A stretch of 64,000 nucleotides of DNA, taken from the NCBI RefSeq assembly GCF_001431725.1, contig NZ_CP013106.1:2046001-2110000 (forward strand), in the 5' to 3' direction. Shown piece after piece: positions 1 through 9,040 of this stretch. The notes under the pieces are model-generated. The model did no database searches, was not told the origin of the DNA, and was given only the letters and a program-made list of their open reading frames with translations. The translations under genes and the position numbers were made by a program. The stretch is from Halomonas huangheensis (lineage in GTDB: Bacteria; Pseudomonadota; Gammaproteobacteria; Pseudomonadales; Halomonadaceae). Numbering within the stretch: position 1 is the stretch's first letter; each line of letters starts with the position of its first letter.

Positions 1-233
1 TAAAAATGTTCAGCCAGGTTCGTGTCATCTCGAGGATGCGCTTGTTAGGTAGATAAGGTTACTTGCATATTTTCGGTAAATACAATGTTTGGTATCCGAG
101 CCGCTTTCTCGGTATTAAATGTGCCACGCACTGAGCAAGGCGATACCACTGTTATCCTTCGGGTCAATCGGGGTGCCCGCGATAGGACTTGACGACCCCG
201 CCATCGCTGACGGGGCACTGTGCAAGCTGTGTG
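1..233. other. Left edge, no gene recognised
   Basis: This stretch lies downstream of the immunity gene that ends at 234. I see no reading frame with a convincing start, no clear intrinsic terminator and no RNA gene. It is moderately AT-rich. Confidence 0.5.
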
Positions 234-1223
234 TCAATCGCGAAAACTGATCCAGAAGTGCAGATGGTTCGGGTTGAGATCGGAGTGCTGTGGTCCTGGC
301 AGTGTTTGACCTTTTTCCAGTACGATCTCATCGCCAAGTAGATTGCTTTTCCAGCGTGCTGTATAGGGTGTAACTGCACCGGGCAGCAGAATGTCATGAC
401 GTTGCTGATCGGTCATCAATGCCGGGTCCAGCAGTTTGTCATAGCCCTGTTGCCGAGCATGATCGACCAGATCCTTCGGGTAGTACTTCATATCCCGGTA
501 GCTACTGTCATCCAAGTCGTAAAGCAGGGTGACGAGCCCCGCCTCGAAAGCCCAGTAGCCGAAGAAGGTTGGGAACCTTCCTTTATGTCGTCCGTACCAG
601 TAGCAATCCTCCATACCCTGGTACCAGCTCTTTAGATACTGTTTGACATAAACTTGACGCTCTTCCTTAGGGCGGGAACTATCGCCTAGAATGGCTTCAT
701 AAAGCGCACCGTAAGATTTGGGAAACTCCAGCTTGGTGGAAGGCGACAGACCCAAGATTCCCAAACGTCCCATCAAGGCATAAAGCAACGGGTCTTCCCC
801 TTCGCCATCCGGAGCTGGTGAATACCAGCGTATCAGCTCGGGTAAACTTTCGGTTTGACCGGTCATTACGACAAGACTAAAGAACCATAGGTAGTATTGG
901 TAGGAGTCTTGTTCCCAATACAGCATCAGATTGTCAGGAAAGACTGTCTTGTGCTGGCAATAGGAATCCAAGCATGATAAGAAAATTTCCTTGACGTCAT
1001 CAATGTTTTTTCCCGCGGAATAGCTGAGTATCGTGTACTCCATTAAGTCAGTAACTTGGCCGCGACTGATTCTCTTTCTGGTAGCAAGATCTTTTGATGA
1101 GTCAATTATAGCGTCTTCTTTTTTCTTGTTATTCAAAACGCGATTCAAGAAAAATTTTTCTTGCTCTTCAAAAACTTCACTTGTCAGTAGCGGATCGCGT
1201 TTGATTTGAGGGAAATGATCCAT
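234..1223 (-). CDS. PoNi-type (DUF1911) immunity protein
   Basis: Predicted 329-residue cytoplasmic protein expected to neutralise the PoNe DNase encoded 17 bp upstream. The C-terminal half has the DUF1911-like pattern of a WYGRHKG segment, a GYWAFEAGLV segment, a DDSSYRDMKYYPKD segment and a Val-Asp-His-Ala stretch. I recognise this as the PoNi family that pairs with PoNe effectors. The ATG at 1223 is preferred over the GTG one codon earlier because GGAG lies 6 nt before it. The first 200 bp of the gene are clearly more AT-rich than the rest of the window, with A and T runs, which suggests horizontal acquisition with the toxin. The immunity role is inferred from family and position. Confidence 0.8.
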   Translation of the reverse strand: MDHFPQIKRDPLLTSEVFEEQEKFFLNRVLNNKKKEDAIIDSSKDLATRKRISRGQVTDLMEYTILSYSAGKNIDDVKEIFLSCLDSYCQHKTVFPDNLMLYWEQDSYQYYLWFFSLVVMTGQTESLPELIRWYSPAPDGEGEDPLLYALMGRLGILGLSPSTKLEFPKSYGALYEAILGDSSRPKEERQVYVKQYLKSWYQGMEDCYWYGRHKGRFPTFFGYWAFEAGLVTLLYDLDDSSYRDMKYYPKDLVDHARQQGYDKLLDPALMTDQQRHDILLPGAVTPYTARWKSNLLGDEIVLEKGQTLPGPQHSDLNPNHLHFWISFRD

Positions 1224-1239
1224 CACTTACTCCATCAGC

Positions 1240-2649
1240 TTATAGAATCGGGATAGAGCCAATCGAATTGGCGGCGTCATCCAGCTTTGAAATCCCAATC
1301 ACTTGGCCTGATTCATCCACCATCATTAACCATTTTTCATAGCCAGATAGTGCGACTTCATCCCCCATTCCACGATCCAGCGCATCTGGCAATCGGGCTC
1401 GAACCCACTCATCACTCATCTGCTTTCCTGAGCCTTTGGTCATAGGCAGCAATCGATCACTAACTGTACCATCACCATCAATATAGCGGCTCTTTCCATC
1501 GGGGCCGGTGGTGCGGAACTTGGTCTCCGTTACAACATAAGGCGGCGGAGGGTTGGTGTTCTGGTAGACACCATCAATACCACGGCCCCTTGGCCGATCA
1601 GCCAATGAACGCACTTGCCGGTCTTCCGGCAGCAGGTTGGTAAAGCCGCGATCCGCCATATGGCGGTCGGAGATGATTTCGCCAAATAGGCCCTTCTGGG
1701 CATTGGTCATGCGCCGGATAATAGCAGGATCTGGTGTGTTCAACGTATGGTCGAGCGGATGAACTGCACGAGTACCTGCATGGGCATTGAAGTTGGGATG
1801 CATCCTGTCAGCTTCGTGCCGGAGAGAAGCCTGGATATTGTCCAACATGTCGTCCAGTGGCCCCATGGCGCTTTCCATCTGAGGTCTGGCCTGTCCTTGG
1901 ATACGCCGTACAACATCTAATGCCTCATCCAGCCAGTTCGCCATAGCAGCTGTCAGTAGCCATGAGAATCTGCTGCGAACTTTCTCGATCTCTTCCAGTG
2001 CGCTGGTCAACTGGCGCATCAACACGTCAACAGAGAGCATCTGCTTGACTTCGTCGATGGAGTTGGCGGCACGGTTGAGTATGCCGGCAAGGTCGATTCT
2101 GCCAACCAGACGCTGCACCTTATCGGCGTGTATGAAGCTGGCAATTGCGGGAACCGCGCGACCGATGGCTTGGCCAATGCCTGTACCATGGCGAACATAG
2201 AGGAAGGCGATTTTCAGTACACCCTTGACGGCTGAGCCAAGGATTGGGATCAAGCCTACCAATGTCAGCATTAACGCAAGCCAGGCAGCCTGATTGGAGG
2301 TGTCCTGGCGCAGTTCCTTGCAGTTGGCGACAACATCCCGAACGTCCAGTAGCTGATCAACGACTGGAATCATTCCCAGCGCAGCATTGGCTGCGATCTG
2401 TCCCACTGTCATGTTGGGATTGAAGTCGCCTTGCAGGGTTTCCATTATCCACTGGAGGCTCCAGATCGAAACATCTTCCTCCAGATCCTCGGATTCCCTG
2501 GGTAATTCGGCCGCGTGCTCTTCCAGGGTTCGGTGAATCACTGCATCAGCAGCTTCCTCGCTTTGCGCTGCTTCTTCGAGCTTGTCGTACAGGCCGATAT
2601 AAACAGTGTTACCGACCAGGCCATCCTGGCTTGTGTTGATTTCCGTCAT
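1240..2649 (-). CDS. Type VI effector with C-terminal PoNe DNase domain
   Basis: Predicted 469-residue antibacterial effector. Residues 1-290 form a helical N-terminal region with two hydrophobic stretches (about 88-108 and 123-151), shared with the gene upstream. Residues 318-420 carry the PoNe nuclease signature: K319-G-L-F-G-E323, GIDGVY with D359, E375-T-K377 as the PD-(D/E)xK core, and KQMSDEW at 409-415. PoNe domains are known DNases delivered between bacteria. The ATG at 2649 overlaps the previous stop as ATGA and aligns with the start of the paralogue, so it is preferred over the earlier in-frame start at 2673. VgrG lies two genes upstream and the immunity gene immediately downstream. 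Delivery on the VgrG spike is inferred from this order. Confidence 0.85.
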   Translation of the reverse strand: MTEINTSQDGLVGNTVYIGLYDKLEEAAQSEEAADAVIHRTLEEHAAELPRESEDLEEDVSIWSLQWIMETLQGDFNPNMTVGQIAANAALGMIPVVDQLLDVRDVVANCKELRQDTSNQAAWLALMLTLVGLIPILGSAVKGVLKIAFLYVRHGTGIGQAIGRAVPAIASFIHADKVQRLVGRIDLAGILNRAANSIDEVKQMLSVDVLMRQLTSALEEIEKVRSRFSWLLTAAMANWLDEALDVVRRIQGQARPQMESAMGPLDDMLDNIQASLRHEADRMHPNFNAHAGTRAVHPLDHTLNTPDPAIIRRMTNAQKGLFGEIISDRHMADRGFTNLLPEDRQVRSLADRPRGRGIDGVYQNTNPPPPYVVTETKFRTTGPDGKSRYIDGDGTVSDRLLPMTKGSGKQMSDEWVRARLPDALDRGMGDEVALSGYEKWLMMVDESGQVIGISKLDDAANSIGSIPIL

Positions 2650-3596
2650 GTGGACAACTCTCCCAGAATGCACTTGAGGTTGGCTGACAGGTTAGCTATT
2701 GACTCACGGTGACGTTCACGGAATGTGTCAGGTGACACATTGCCGAAGGTTCCGGCAAGTGTCTCATCCAGTTGATCCGCCATTCGCAGAAGGGCGGCCT
2801 TGATGCCCTCCAGTGTCGCCATGGTGGCAGCGCTGGAGTCCGTGAGTTTCGTTGGGGCTAGCGCGCGTACGGAACGGGCCATCATCAGATGAGCGTCCCA
2901 CCACTGATGCATGAAAGGGGTCATCTGCTTGTTGGCCCACAGTCGAATGTCCTCGACTTGTGTCAGCCATGCATCAAAGGTCTCCAGCACCCTGCTGATC
3001 GATAGCTCTGCCTTGAGCAGGTCAATGGCATCGGCAGCGCGCCGTATGGCAAGGGAAGGATTGACTGGCCCCATCAATGACTGGCTATTGGGTGCGGCGA
3101 TGAAGCTGGCGATGGAGCGAGTCCCATCAGCGACAGCATTCCCAACGTTGGATTTGCCCTGTGTATGGATGACGGCAAGTTTCAGTATTCCCTTGGCGGG
3201 AGACGCCAGGATCGTAGACAGGCCTACCAGTGTCAGCGCTAATGTTACCCAGGCTTCGGGATCTTCGGTATCGTGATGTACCAGCCGACAATGGGCAAAC
3301 AAGTCACGAGTATCCTGGAGCTGGTCGACAACTGGAATCAGCCCCAAGCAAGCATCGCCAGCCAACTGAGAGTCAGATGCTGTTGAATCCATTTCGCTCT
3401 GCAGGGTTTCCGTTACCCATTGCAGTTCCTGGATCAATCGAGTTTGCCTGGGTAAGCCCGCACCATGCTGTGTCAGGGTATGGCGAATAACATCACGGCA
3501 TGACTCAACCCCTTGTACGGCTTCGCTGAGATGTTCGTACAGGCCAGTAAAGACGATGTTGCCGACCAGTCCTGCCAGTTCGCTATCATCAGCCAC
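2646..3596 (-). CDS. Toxin-less paralogue of the PoNe effector N-terminus
   Basis: A 316-residue protein collinear with residues 1-290 of the effector downstream. Shared blocks include GLVGN near the start, LQW.TETLQ, a G-x-IPVVDQL block and a LTLVGL..IL segment. It then ends without any nuclease domain. It starts with GTG inside the end of vgrG (8-nt overlap) and its TGA overlaps the next ATG as ATGA, so it sits within the unit as an intact coupled gene rather than as debris. It could be an adaptor or chaperone that loads the effector on VgrG, a decoy, or an effector that lost its toxin. The function is unknown. The paralogy is visible by eye but I have not computed an identity value. Confidence 0.75.
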   Translation of the reverse strand: MADDSELAGLVGNIVFTGLYEHLSEAVQGVESCRDVIRHTLTQHGAGLPRQTRLIQELQWVTETLQSEMDSTASDSQLAGDACLGLIPVVDQLQDTRDLFAHCRLVHHDTEDPEAWVTLALTLVGLSTILASPAKGILKLAVIHTQGKSNVGNAVADGTRSIASFIAAPNSQSLMGPVNPSLAIRRAADAIDLLKAELSISRVLETFDAWLTQVEDIRLWANKQMTPFMHQWWDAHLMMARSVRALAPTKLTDSSAATMATLEGIKAALLRMADQLDETLAGTFGNVSPDTFRERHRESIANLSANLKCILGELST

Positions 3597-6423
3597 GCTT
3601 AGGCCCTCTCAGGATGCGATCCAACTGGCTGGACAGGTTGTCGATAGGCTCACGAGACTTGTCCTGGAAACTTGGCTGATCCAGGTAGCGGACCTCTGCA
3701 CGGCCGGGCGGTACATTTTCCAGGCGTGCAAAGCCCTGGTCGTCCAGTGTGCCTTCCCGGACAGTGTTATCACTCAATACCGCTCGGTAGGGGGTATGCG
3801 GGATAGGCTGAAGGTCACCATCAAGGTGCTCGAATTCCAGCCACAGTGGCGGATTGTCGGGTAGATTGACCAGTGGGGCACTCATGGCTGTCGGCCCACC
3901 AAACTGATGCTGTGAGCCTTTGACGTCGATCTTGCCCGGGGCGTGAACTTCGATATCACCGCCTTTGATCCTTACATAGGCGCCTGCACAGACCAGCAGG
4001 ATTTCCTCGGCGGCGGCGAGGTCGATGCTCTTCTCGGTGGAGGTGATCTTGACGTCCTTCTCGGCGGTCAGCTCCATATTGTCGCTCTGCGCCTGCATCT
4101 CGACCTTGCCCTGGGCGGCGAACAGTTTGATGCCGGCGCGCTGTACGAACATCGACAGCTTCTCGGACAGGGTGGCGACCAGGCTCCTGCCGGTGGCGAG
4201 ATTGATATCGCGACCGCTGGTCACGCTCAGTGAATCACCCTGCGCGAGGTGGGTGGATTCCGGTGTGCTCAGTGCGATACCTGCCGGGGAGGCAGCATGC
4301 AACCAGGGAGCCTCAAGCTTTGCGGCTTCACCCTTGCCGCCCTGACTGGCAGTGCTTGCGCTGCTGTCGTCAAAGGAGGAAGTGCTTTCAGCCGAACCAT
4401 AGCGGCCCTGAGCGTCTTCTTGTGCCTGCTTGAGGTTGGTGCGGGCATCGAGGGGCTCGGCATTGTGGCTGGTGGCGCTGTCGCTGAGGCTATCGGATAG
4501 CTGCCAGGCGCTCTGTAATTGCTGCCAGGCCGGGGTCATGTCGAGCTGCTCGCCGTTGGCTCCAATCTGGCCCCAACTGGTCAGCAATAGGCCTTGATTG
4601 GCGCGTACCGCGCCATAGGCATCGGAGCGCAGTTCGAAACCGGTGCCGCGGAAGGCGCCACGGGTATTGCCCTGTTGGTCGATCAGGTAGCCGAGGTTGA
4701 GCTGGCTCTTGCTGTGCTCGGAACTGAGACGCACGCGCTCCTGGTCGGTGGCATCATCGAACACCAGTTCATTGAACTTGCCACCGCGATAGGTCTTGGT
4801 CTTGAAGCCCGACAGCAGGCCATTGCTGTGCCATTCGGGCGTCTGATCGCCGTTGTAGACTCGACCGGTGATGATCGGGCGATCCGGATCACCTTCCAGC
4901 CAGTCAACAATCGCTTCCTGCCCAATACGTGGTACGAACACGCCGCCCCAGCGGCCGCCCGCGTTGGGTTGAGCAACACGTATCCAACAGCTGGTGTGGT
5001 CGTTACGTTCGCCGAGGCGGTCCCAGTGGAACTGAATCTTGACCCGGTTGAGGTGGTCAGTGTGGATCTCCTCGTTCTCGGGGCCGACAACGGTGGCTGT
5101 CTGGGGGCCGCCGATGACGGGGCGAGGGTGGTCAAGAGAGGAGCGATAAGGCTGGCTGAGACGCTGCGCTTCGAAGTCCACCAGGTAAAGGCCGGTGCCT
5201 GCCTGCTGATAGTCCTTGTGACGGTGACTATCCGCCTGTTGGTCATCCAGCAGGCCATGGGCTCGTCGCGCAGCTTCAATACTCGCCTGCAGGCTGCCGG
5301 GCAGTGTCTTGAGGTGAGCAGACACCGGTAGCGCGTTCTCGGCATGAACTCTGAGGCTCAACACCAGGAATTGACGCTCGCTCTCGTCGCTTCTGTTGTT
5401 GATACCCGAGGCATGACGGGCGTGCTGGCTGAGCTCGAACCATTGACCCGCCTGCAATTGACGTGCGCCGCCGGAACCGTGGAAGCGTTTGGCCTGAGAT
5501 TCCAGTGCTTCAAGACGGTTGAGGGTCAGGTGTTCGCCGCGATCATGATCAAGGTAATAGTACTCGCCGGGGTAGTCGTAGACCTCCATGCTCGGCAGGT
5601 TACCCTGATCGCGGACGGTCTCCATGCCGGTGCGCTTTTCCAGGTCTGGTTGTTTGTAGTCAAAGGTGCCGAGGCTAACGCGGGTGGGTTGCTGCCGACG
5701 AACGCCGCTCCATTGAGTAATCGAGTCCTCGCTCTCGGTGGCGTCCTGGCGGTGAAAGCGAATGGTTTGAGGGGCTACGGCAGCGCAGGCCTCGGGATCG
5801 TCGGTGAAGACAATACGATGACCGGAGAAGTCATCGTCTTCGCCAGCATATTCGGCAAACCAGAAGATGCCTTCCTGCTCGGCCAACCGGTTGATGAAGT
5901 TGAAGTCGCTCTCACGGTACTGCACGCAATAGCTGCGAGCCGGGTATTCGCGGCGTAGGTCGAAACGCCATTGCACCGTGCTTTTGCCCATGGAGGAAGC
6001 ATGCTGCTCGAAAACGTCCTCGAGAATATCGACGACATTGCGGTCCTGGAAGATACGGCTGTCGCGGCCCAGCTTGAGCATTGCCAGCCACGGCACAAGG
6101 GTGAGCTGATAATAAAAGACGCCACCATCTTCGCCGAGAAGCGACGCTGACTCCACCAGCCCGGAAACTCGGCGATAGCTACCGTTGGCCTGGCGAAGGG
6201 ACAATTCGGCAGGCTGGGCCATCAGTGTCTTGAGTTCGATGTCACCGTTCTGGGAAATGCAGTCGAGGGTATAGGTGGAGGGCCGTGAAAGGCGCTCTTC
6301 GCCGACCAGTCGGTGGGGAATGAAATCGCTGCCCGGCAGTTGCAACTGCAGCAGACGTTCATCCTGGGTCAGGGTGACGTCGAAGGACTCGAGGATATTG
6401 TCCAACAGGTTGAATTCTTTCAT
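3589..6423 (-). CDS. VgrG spike protein (TssI) with C-terminal extension
   Basis: 944-residue type VI secretion spike protein. The N-terminal half is the gp27-like Rhs/VgrG core (LVGEERLSRP near the start, QYRESDFNFINRLAEQEGIF in the middle). The gp5-like OB domain follows around residues 415-535 (DHLNRVKIQFHWD, SCWIRVAQPNAG, GRVYNGDQTPEW). Then come a DUF2345-type beta-helix and a final domain of about 70 residues beginning at PPLWLEFEHLDG. That last domain looks like the transthyretin-like extensions often used to carry effectors. The start has GGGAG 7 nt upstream. No other type VI structural genes are in the window, so this is an orphan vgrG island. It is probably transcribed with the effector and immunity genes downstream. 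Confidence 0.93.
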   Translation of the reverse strand: MKEFNLLDNILESFDVTLTQDERLLQLQLPGSDFIPHRLVGEERLSRPSTYTLDCISQNGDIELKTLMAQPAELSLRQANGSYRRVSGLVESASLLGEDGGVFYYQLTLVPWLAMLKLGRDSRIFQDRNVVDILEDVFEQHASSMGKSTVQWRFDLRREYPARSYCVQYRESDFNFINRLAEQEGIFWFAEYAGEDDDFSGHRIVFTDDPEACAAVAPQTIRFHRQDATESEDSITQWSGVRRQQPTRVSLGTFDYKQPDLEKRTGMETVRDQGNLPSMEVYDYPGEYYYLDHDRGEHLTLNRLEALESQAKRFHGSGGARQLQAGQWFELSQHARHASGINNRSDESERQFLVLSLRVHAENALPVSAHLKTLPGSLQASIEAARRAHGLLDDQQADSHRHKDYQQAGTGLYLVDFEAQRLSQPYRSSLDHPRPVIGGPQTATVVGPENEEIHTDHLNRVKIQFHWDRLGERNDHTSCWIRVAQPNAGGRWGGVFVPRIGQEAIVDWLEGDPDRPIITGRVYNGDQTPEWHSNGLLSGFKTKTYRGGKFNELVFDDATDQERVRLSSEHSKSQLNLGYLIDQQGNTRGAFRGTGFELRSDAYGAVRANQGLLLTSWGQIGANGEQLDMTPAWQQLQSAWQLSDSLSDSATSHNAEPLDARTNLKQAQEDAQGRYGSAESTSSFDDSSASTASQGGKGEAAKLEAPWLHAASPAGIALSTPESTHLAQGDSLSVTSGRDINLATGRSLVATLSEKLSMFVQRAGIKLFAAQGKVEMQAQSDNMELTAEKDVKITSTEKSIDLAAAEEILLVCAGAYVRIKGGDIEVHAPGKIDVKGSQHQFGGPTAMSAPLVNLPDNPPLWLEFEHLDGDLQPIPHTPYRAVLSDNTVREGTLDDQGFARLENVPPGRAEVRYLDQPSFQDKSREPIDNLSSQLDRILRGPKRG

Positions 6424-6804
6424 GCCGCGCTCCCTTCACCATTTGCGGAGATCCATTCCGTATCCTCAGCACCGTGCGCGTCAGCTATAGGTGCGGCACA
6501 GTTGCGCAGGATTATGCTGCGACGGTTCTACTGTTCTATTACCACTGCTCTATTACTACTGTTTCTTCACTCTTCCTTCACTCTTTCAGCTATTTCGTAC
6601 CCGGCGCGAAGACTATTTCGCCATTGCCCATCAATGCGATGGCTGACAGTCACTGGATACCGTCAGCGCTTTCCCTTCGCATGACGCCATGCATGTGGGA
6701 AGAACCGGAACATTATGCCCAGGCAACGGCAATTATGCAGAGCTGATGCATGGCGCGGCAAACTCTGCTGTGGCAATTCCCGCGATAAAATGAATGGCCC
6801 GCTA
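6424..6804. other. Intergenic leader of vgrG with short repeats
   Basis: 381 bp between the end of the adhesin-export operon and the vgrG start. It should hold the minus-strand vgrG promoter. At 6526-6561 there is a short tandem array, a partial 8-bp copy followed by two 14-bp copies of the form (T/C)TCTATTAC(C/T)ACTG. Adjacent sequence is pyrimidine-rich on the plus strand. No convincing coding sequence and no clear terminator for the upstream operon were seen. Confidence 0.5.
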
Positions 6805-8958
6805 TCAAAAACCACTCTCGCGTACTGCGACGGCAGCGATCCAGGTGCCGAGGCGGGCGGCCAGACTCTGGCGTTCGGCGTCGACGTGCAGGCGACCTCG
6901 GGCTTCTCGTGTTTCAGGCCATGGGCTGTCAATGCGCGCCTGCACGGCGAACAACGGTTGTTCCAACTGCAAGGGTTCACCATTACCGCCGCTGTCCTGC
7001 TGTGTCTTGAGCACTCCGCCGTGACGCTCAGCCAACATGGCTTGATTCAGAATGCGGGTGCGAGATGGAGCGATACGCACCAGTTCACCTTGCAGCGGTG
7101 TTGTCTGTCCCTCGATGAAGAAACGGACTGGGCTGCCAACTTCCAGGCGATGCACGTCCTGCTGGTCGATATATCCTTCCACTACCCAATGTTCGGGGTC
7201 GATCAGTACGCCCAATGGTTCTCGTGGGCTCAACCACTGGCCCGGCAATAGCTGTTCGTTGATGCGTTGCCAGCTGCCGGCAAAGGGCGCTGAGAGATGC
7301 AGGCGGGTGATTTCGCGCTGGTGGGCTTCGATGTTGCTGAGACTGAGCAGTCGCCGGGCCTGGGCGGCACTAAGTTGAGCCTCGCCCTTGGGGTTGGCCA
7401 GCAGCCCGGTCAATTGGGCATCGATATTGTCGAGCTCGACCTGTTGTGCCGCAAGGTCGAGGCCGATATCCGGTTCGACAAGGCTGACGAGTGCGGCTCC
7501 CTTGTCGACCTTTCCGTCGTCATGGCGGCGCTCGAGTTTTGCCGGCATGGGCGCGTAGTAGGTGATGGCTCGGGCGGAGTGGATCACGCCAGGGCCTCCG
7601 ACGCTGGTCTGCCAGGGAATGAACAGCAGAGCGGCCAGGCCCATGGCAACGAGCAGCCAGGCAAGGCGGAAGCGACCGGGAACCGCTTGGCGCTGAGACC
7701 ACCAATGCGAGAGTTCCTGGGTGACTGGACGCACGATGAACCACAGGATCTCGACGACAAACAGGATGATTCCCAGAGCCTTGAAGAACAGGGCATAGAC
7801 AGCCACGGCAATCCCCAGAAACAGCACCAGACGATATAGCCAGGTGGCGAAGGCAAACAGCACAAGGGCGCGCCGGTGTGAGCGTGAGAAGGGTTCTGGC
7901 CAGCTTTCATCCAGTCCCAGCAGGTTGCGACGCAGCCAGCACCGTGCCTGCCCGCCAGCACGTTCGTGCAGGTTGGGAAAATCCAGTACATCGGTAAGGA
8001 TGAAGTAGCCGTCGAAGCGCATGAAAGGGCTGGAGTTGAGCGCCAGCGACAATACCCAGCTGGTGGTAGCGAGATACAGCAGGGCGCTATTGAGTGCCCC
8101 CGGCTGAGTCATCACCCAGCCGAGCGTGGCGAGCCCGGCCAGCGCCAGTTCGGTCAGTATGCCGGCCGATGAGATCGCCAGTCGCTGCCGTGAGCCCTTG
8201 AGTTTCCAGCTTTCGCCGGTATCGGTGTAGAGCATCGGCCACAGCACGATAAAGGCGACGCCCATATGCGCAACCTTGACCCCAAGGCGTGTTGCCACCA
8301 GCGCATGACCGAGCTCATGCAGCGACTTGGCCACCACCAATGCGCAGGCAAAGCTGACCAGCCCCGACAGCGAGAAGGCCTCGACCACGGCGTGGGTGAA
8401 GCGATCCCAGCGTTGGACCACCAGCAGGATGCCGAGCAGGCCCAGCAGCAGTACCGACACCACGCAGGCACGGGTAAAAAGCCAGGGAAGGGCACGTGCC
8501 ATGCCTCGCAGCGCATGCTGTGGACGCACCAGCGGCAACCGGAAGAACAGATAGTTGTGCAGCCACCAGCTTGCCTTGAGCCATGGTGAACGCTCGTTCG
8601 CCTGGGCGGCAAAGCGGTCGACGGTGGCGATATCCGGACGCAGCAGATGATGCGTGTCGAGAAACTCGACCATCGAGAGAATCTGATCGACATCCGGCTC
8701 CAGGGCAGTCTGGGCCTGGATCTGATGACAGATGCGCTCGGGGCTTTGTCCCCAGCGCCGCAGGATCTCGAACTCCAGCCAGCCAATCCGAAAGAAGCGA
8801 TTGGTGACCGGGTCCTCGATGCACCAGGCCGGCTCACCATCACGCTCATGGGCAACTTCGACCAGATGCAGGTCGTCACGCAGTGGCGGCACTGGTTGCT
8901 GAGTACGCGGGTCCGCTTCGCTATGCTGGGACGCATCGGACTGTGACATGCTGATCAT
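6805..8958 (-). CDS. M50 site-2-protease-like / HlyD fusion membrane protein
   Basis: 717 residues. The N-terminal ~110 residues resemble a PqqD-like winged-helix peptide-binding domain (DPVTNRFFRIG, LEFEILRRWG). Several membrane segments follow, from about residue 160 to 450. HELGH at 214-218 is a zinc metalloprotease motif, and N308-SSPFMRF-D315-G matches the second site-2-protease motif. After a final membrane segment near 435-455 the C-terminal ~260 residues form a HlyD-type periplasmic adaptor (YYAPMPAKLERR, HLSAPFAG, VEGYIDQQDV). It is last in an operon with two further adaptors, a TolC-like protein and the giant adhesin. It may tether, process or gate the adhesin. The operon has no ABC ATPase. 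A second possible ATG lies three codons in, and a 14-bp tandem repeat immediately precedes the gene. Confidence 0.85.
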   Translation of the reverse strand: MISMSQSDASQHSEADPRTQQPVPPLRDDLHLVEVAHERDGEPAWCIEDPVTNRFFRIGWLEFEILRRWGQSPERICHQIQAQTALEPDVDQILSMVEFLDTHHLLRPDIATVDRFAAQANERSPWLKASWWLHNYLFFRLPLVRPQHALRGMARALPWLFTRACVVSVLLLGLLGILLVVQRWDRFTHAVVEAFSLSGLVSFACALVVAKSLHELGHALVATRLGVKVAHMGVAFIVLWPMLYTDTGESWKLKGSRQRLAISSAGILTELALAGLATLGWVMTQPGALNSALLYLATTSWVLSLALNSSPFMRFDGYFILTDVLDFPNLHERAGGQARCWLRRNLLGLDESWPEPFSRSHRRALVLFAFATWLYRLVLFLGIAVAVYALFFKALGIILFVVEILWFIVRPVTQELSHWWSQRQAVPGRFRLAWLLVAMGLAALLFIPWQTSVGGPGVIHSARAITYYAPMPAKLERRHDDGKVDKGAALVSLVEPDIGLDLAAQQVELDNIDAQLTGLLANPKGEAQLSAAQARRLLSLSNIEAHQREITRLHLSAPFAGSWQRINEQLLPGQWLSPREPLGVLIDPEHWVVEGYIDQQDVHRLEVGSPVRFFIEGQTTPLQGELVRIAPSRTRILNQAMLAERHGGVLKTQQDSGGNGEPLQLEQPLFAVQARIDSPWPETREARGRLHVDAERQSLAARLGTWIAAVAVRESGF

Positions 8959-8960
8959 GT

Positions 8961-9040
8961 AGTTCTCATCAAGCAGTTCTCATCAAGCAGTTCTCATCAA
9001 GCAGGTCTCATCAAGCAGGTCTCATCAAGCAGGTCTCACC
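8961..9040 (-). repeat. 14-bp tandem repeat at gene junction
   Basis: Five complete copies and one partial copy of a 14-bp unit (plus strand AGTTCTCATCAAGC, three copies, then AGGTCTCATCAAGC, two copies, then a truncated copy). The array runs from the stop codon of the upstream adaptor gene to 3 bp before the start of the M50/HlyD gene. On the coding strand each copy contains TGATGA, an overlapping stop-start-stop. Copy number would set the distance between the two genes. Confidence 0.95.

Noticed and set aside
6805..8958. ABC exporter with peptidase domain (HlyB-like)
   Set aside because: No Walker A, signature or Walker B motif is present. The protease motif is HELGH of the M50 type, not a C39 Cys peptidase.
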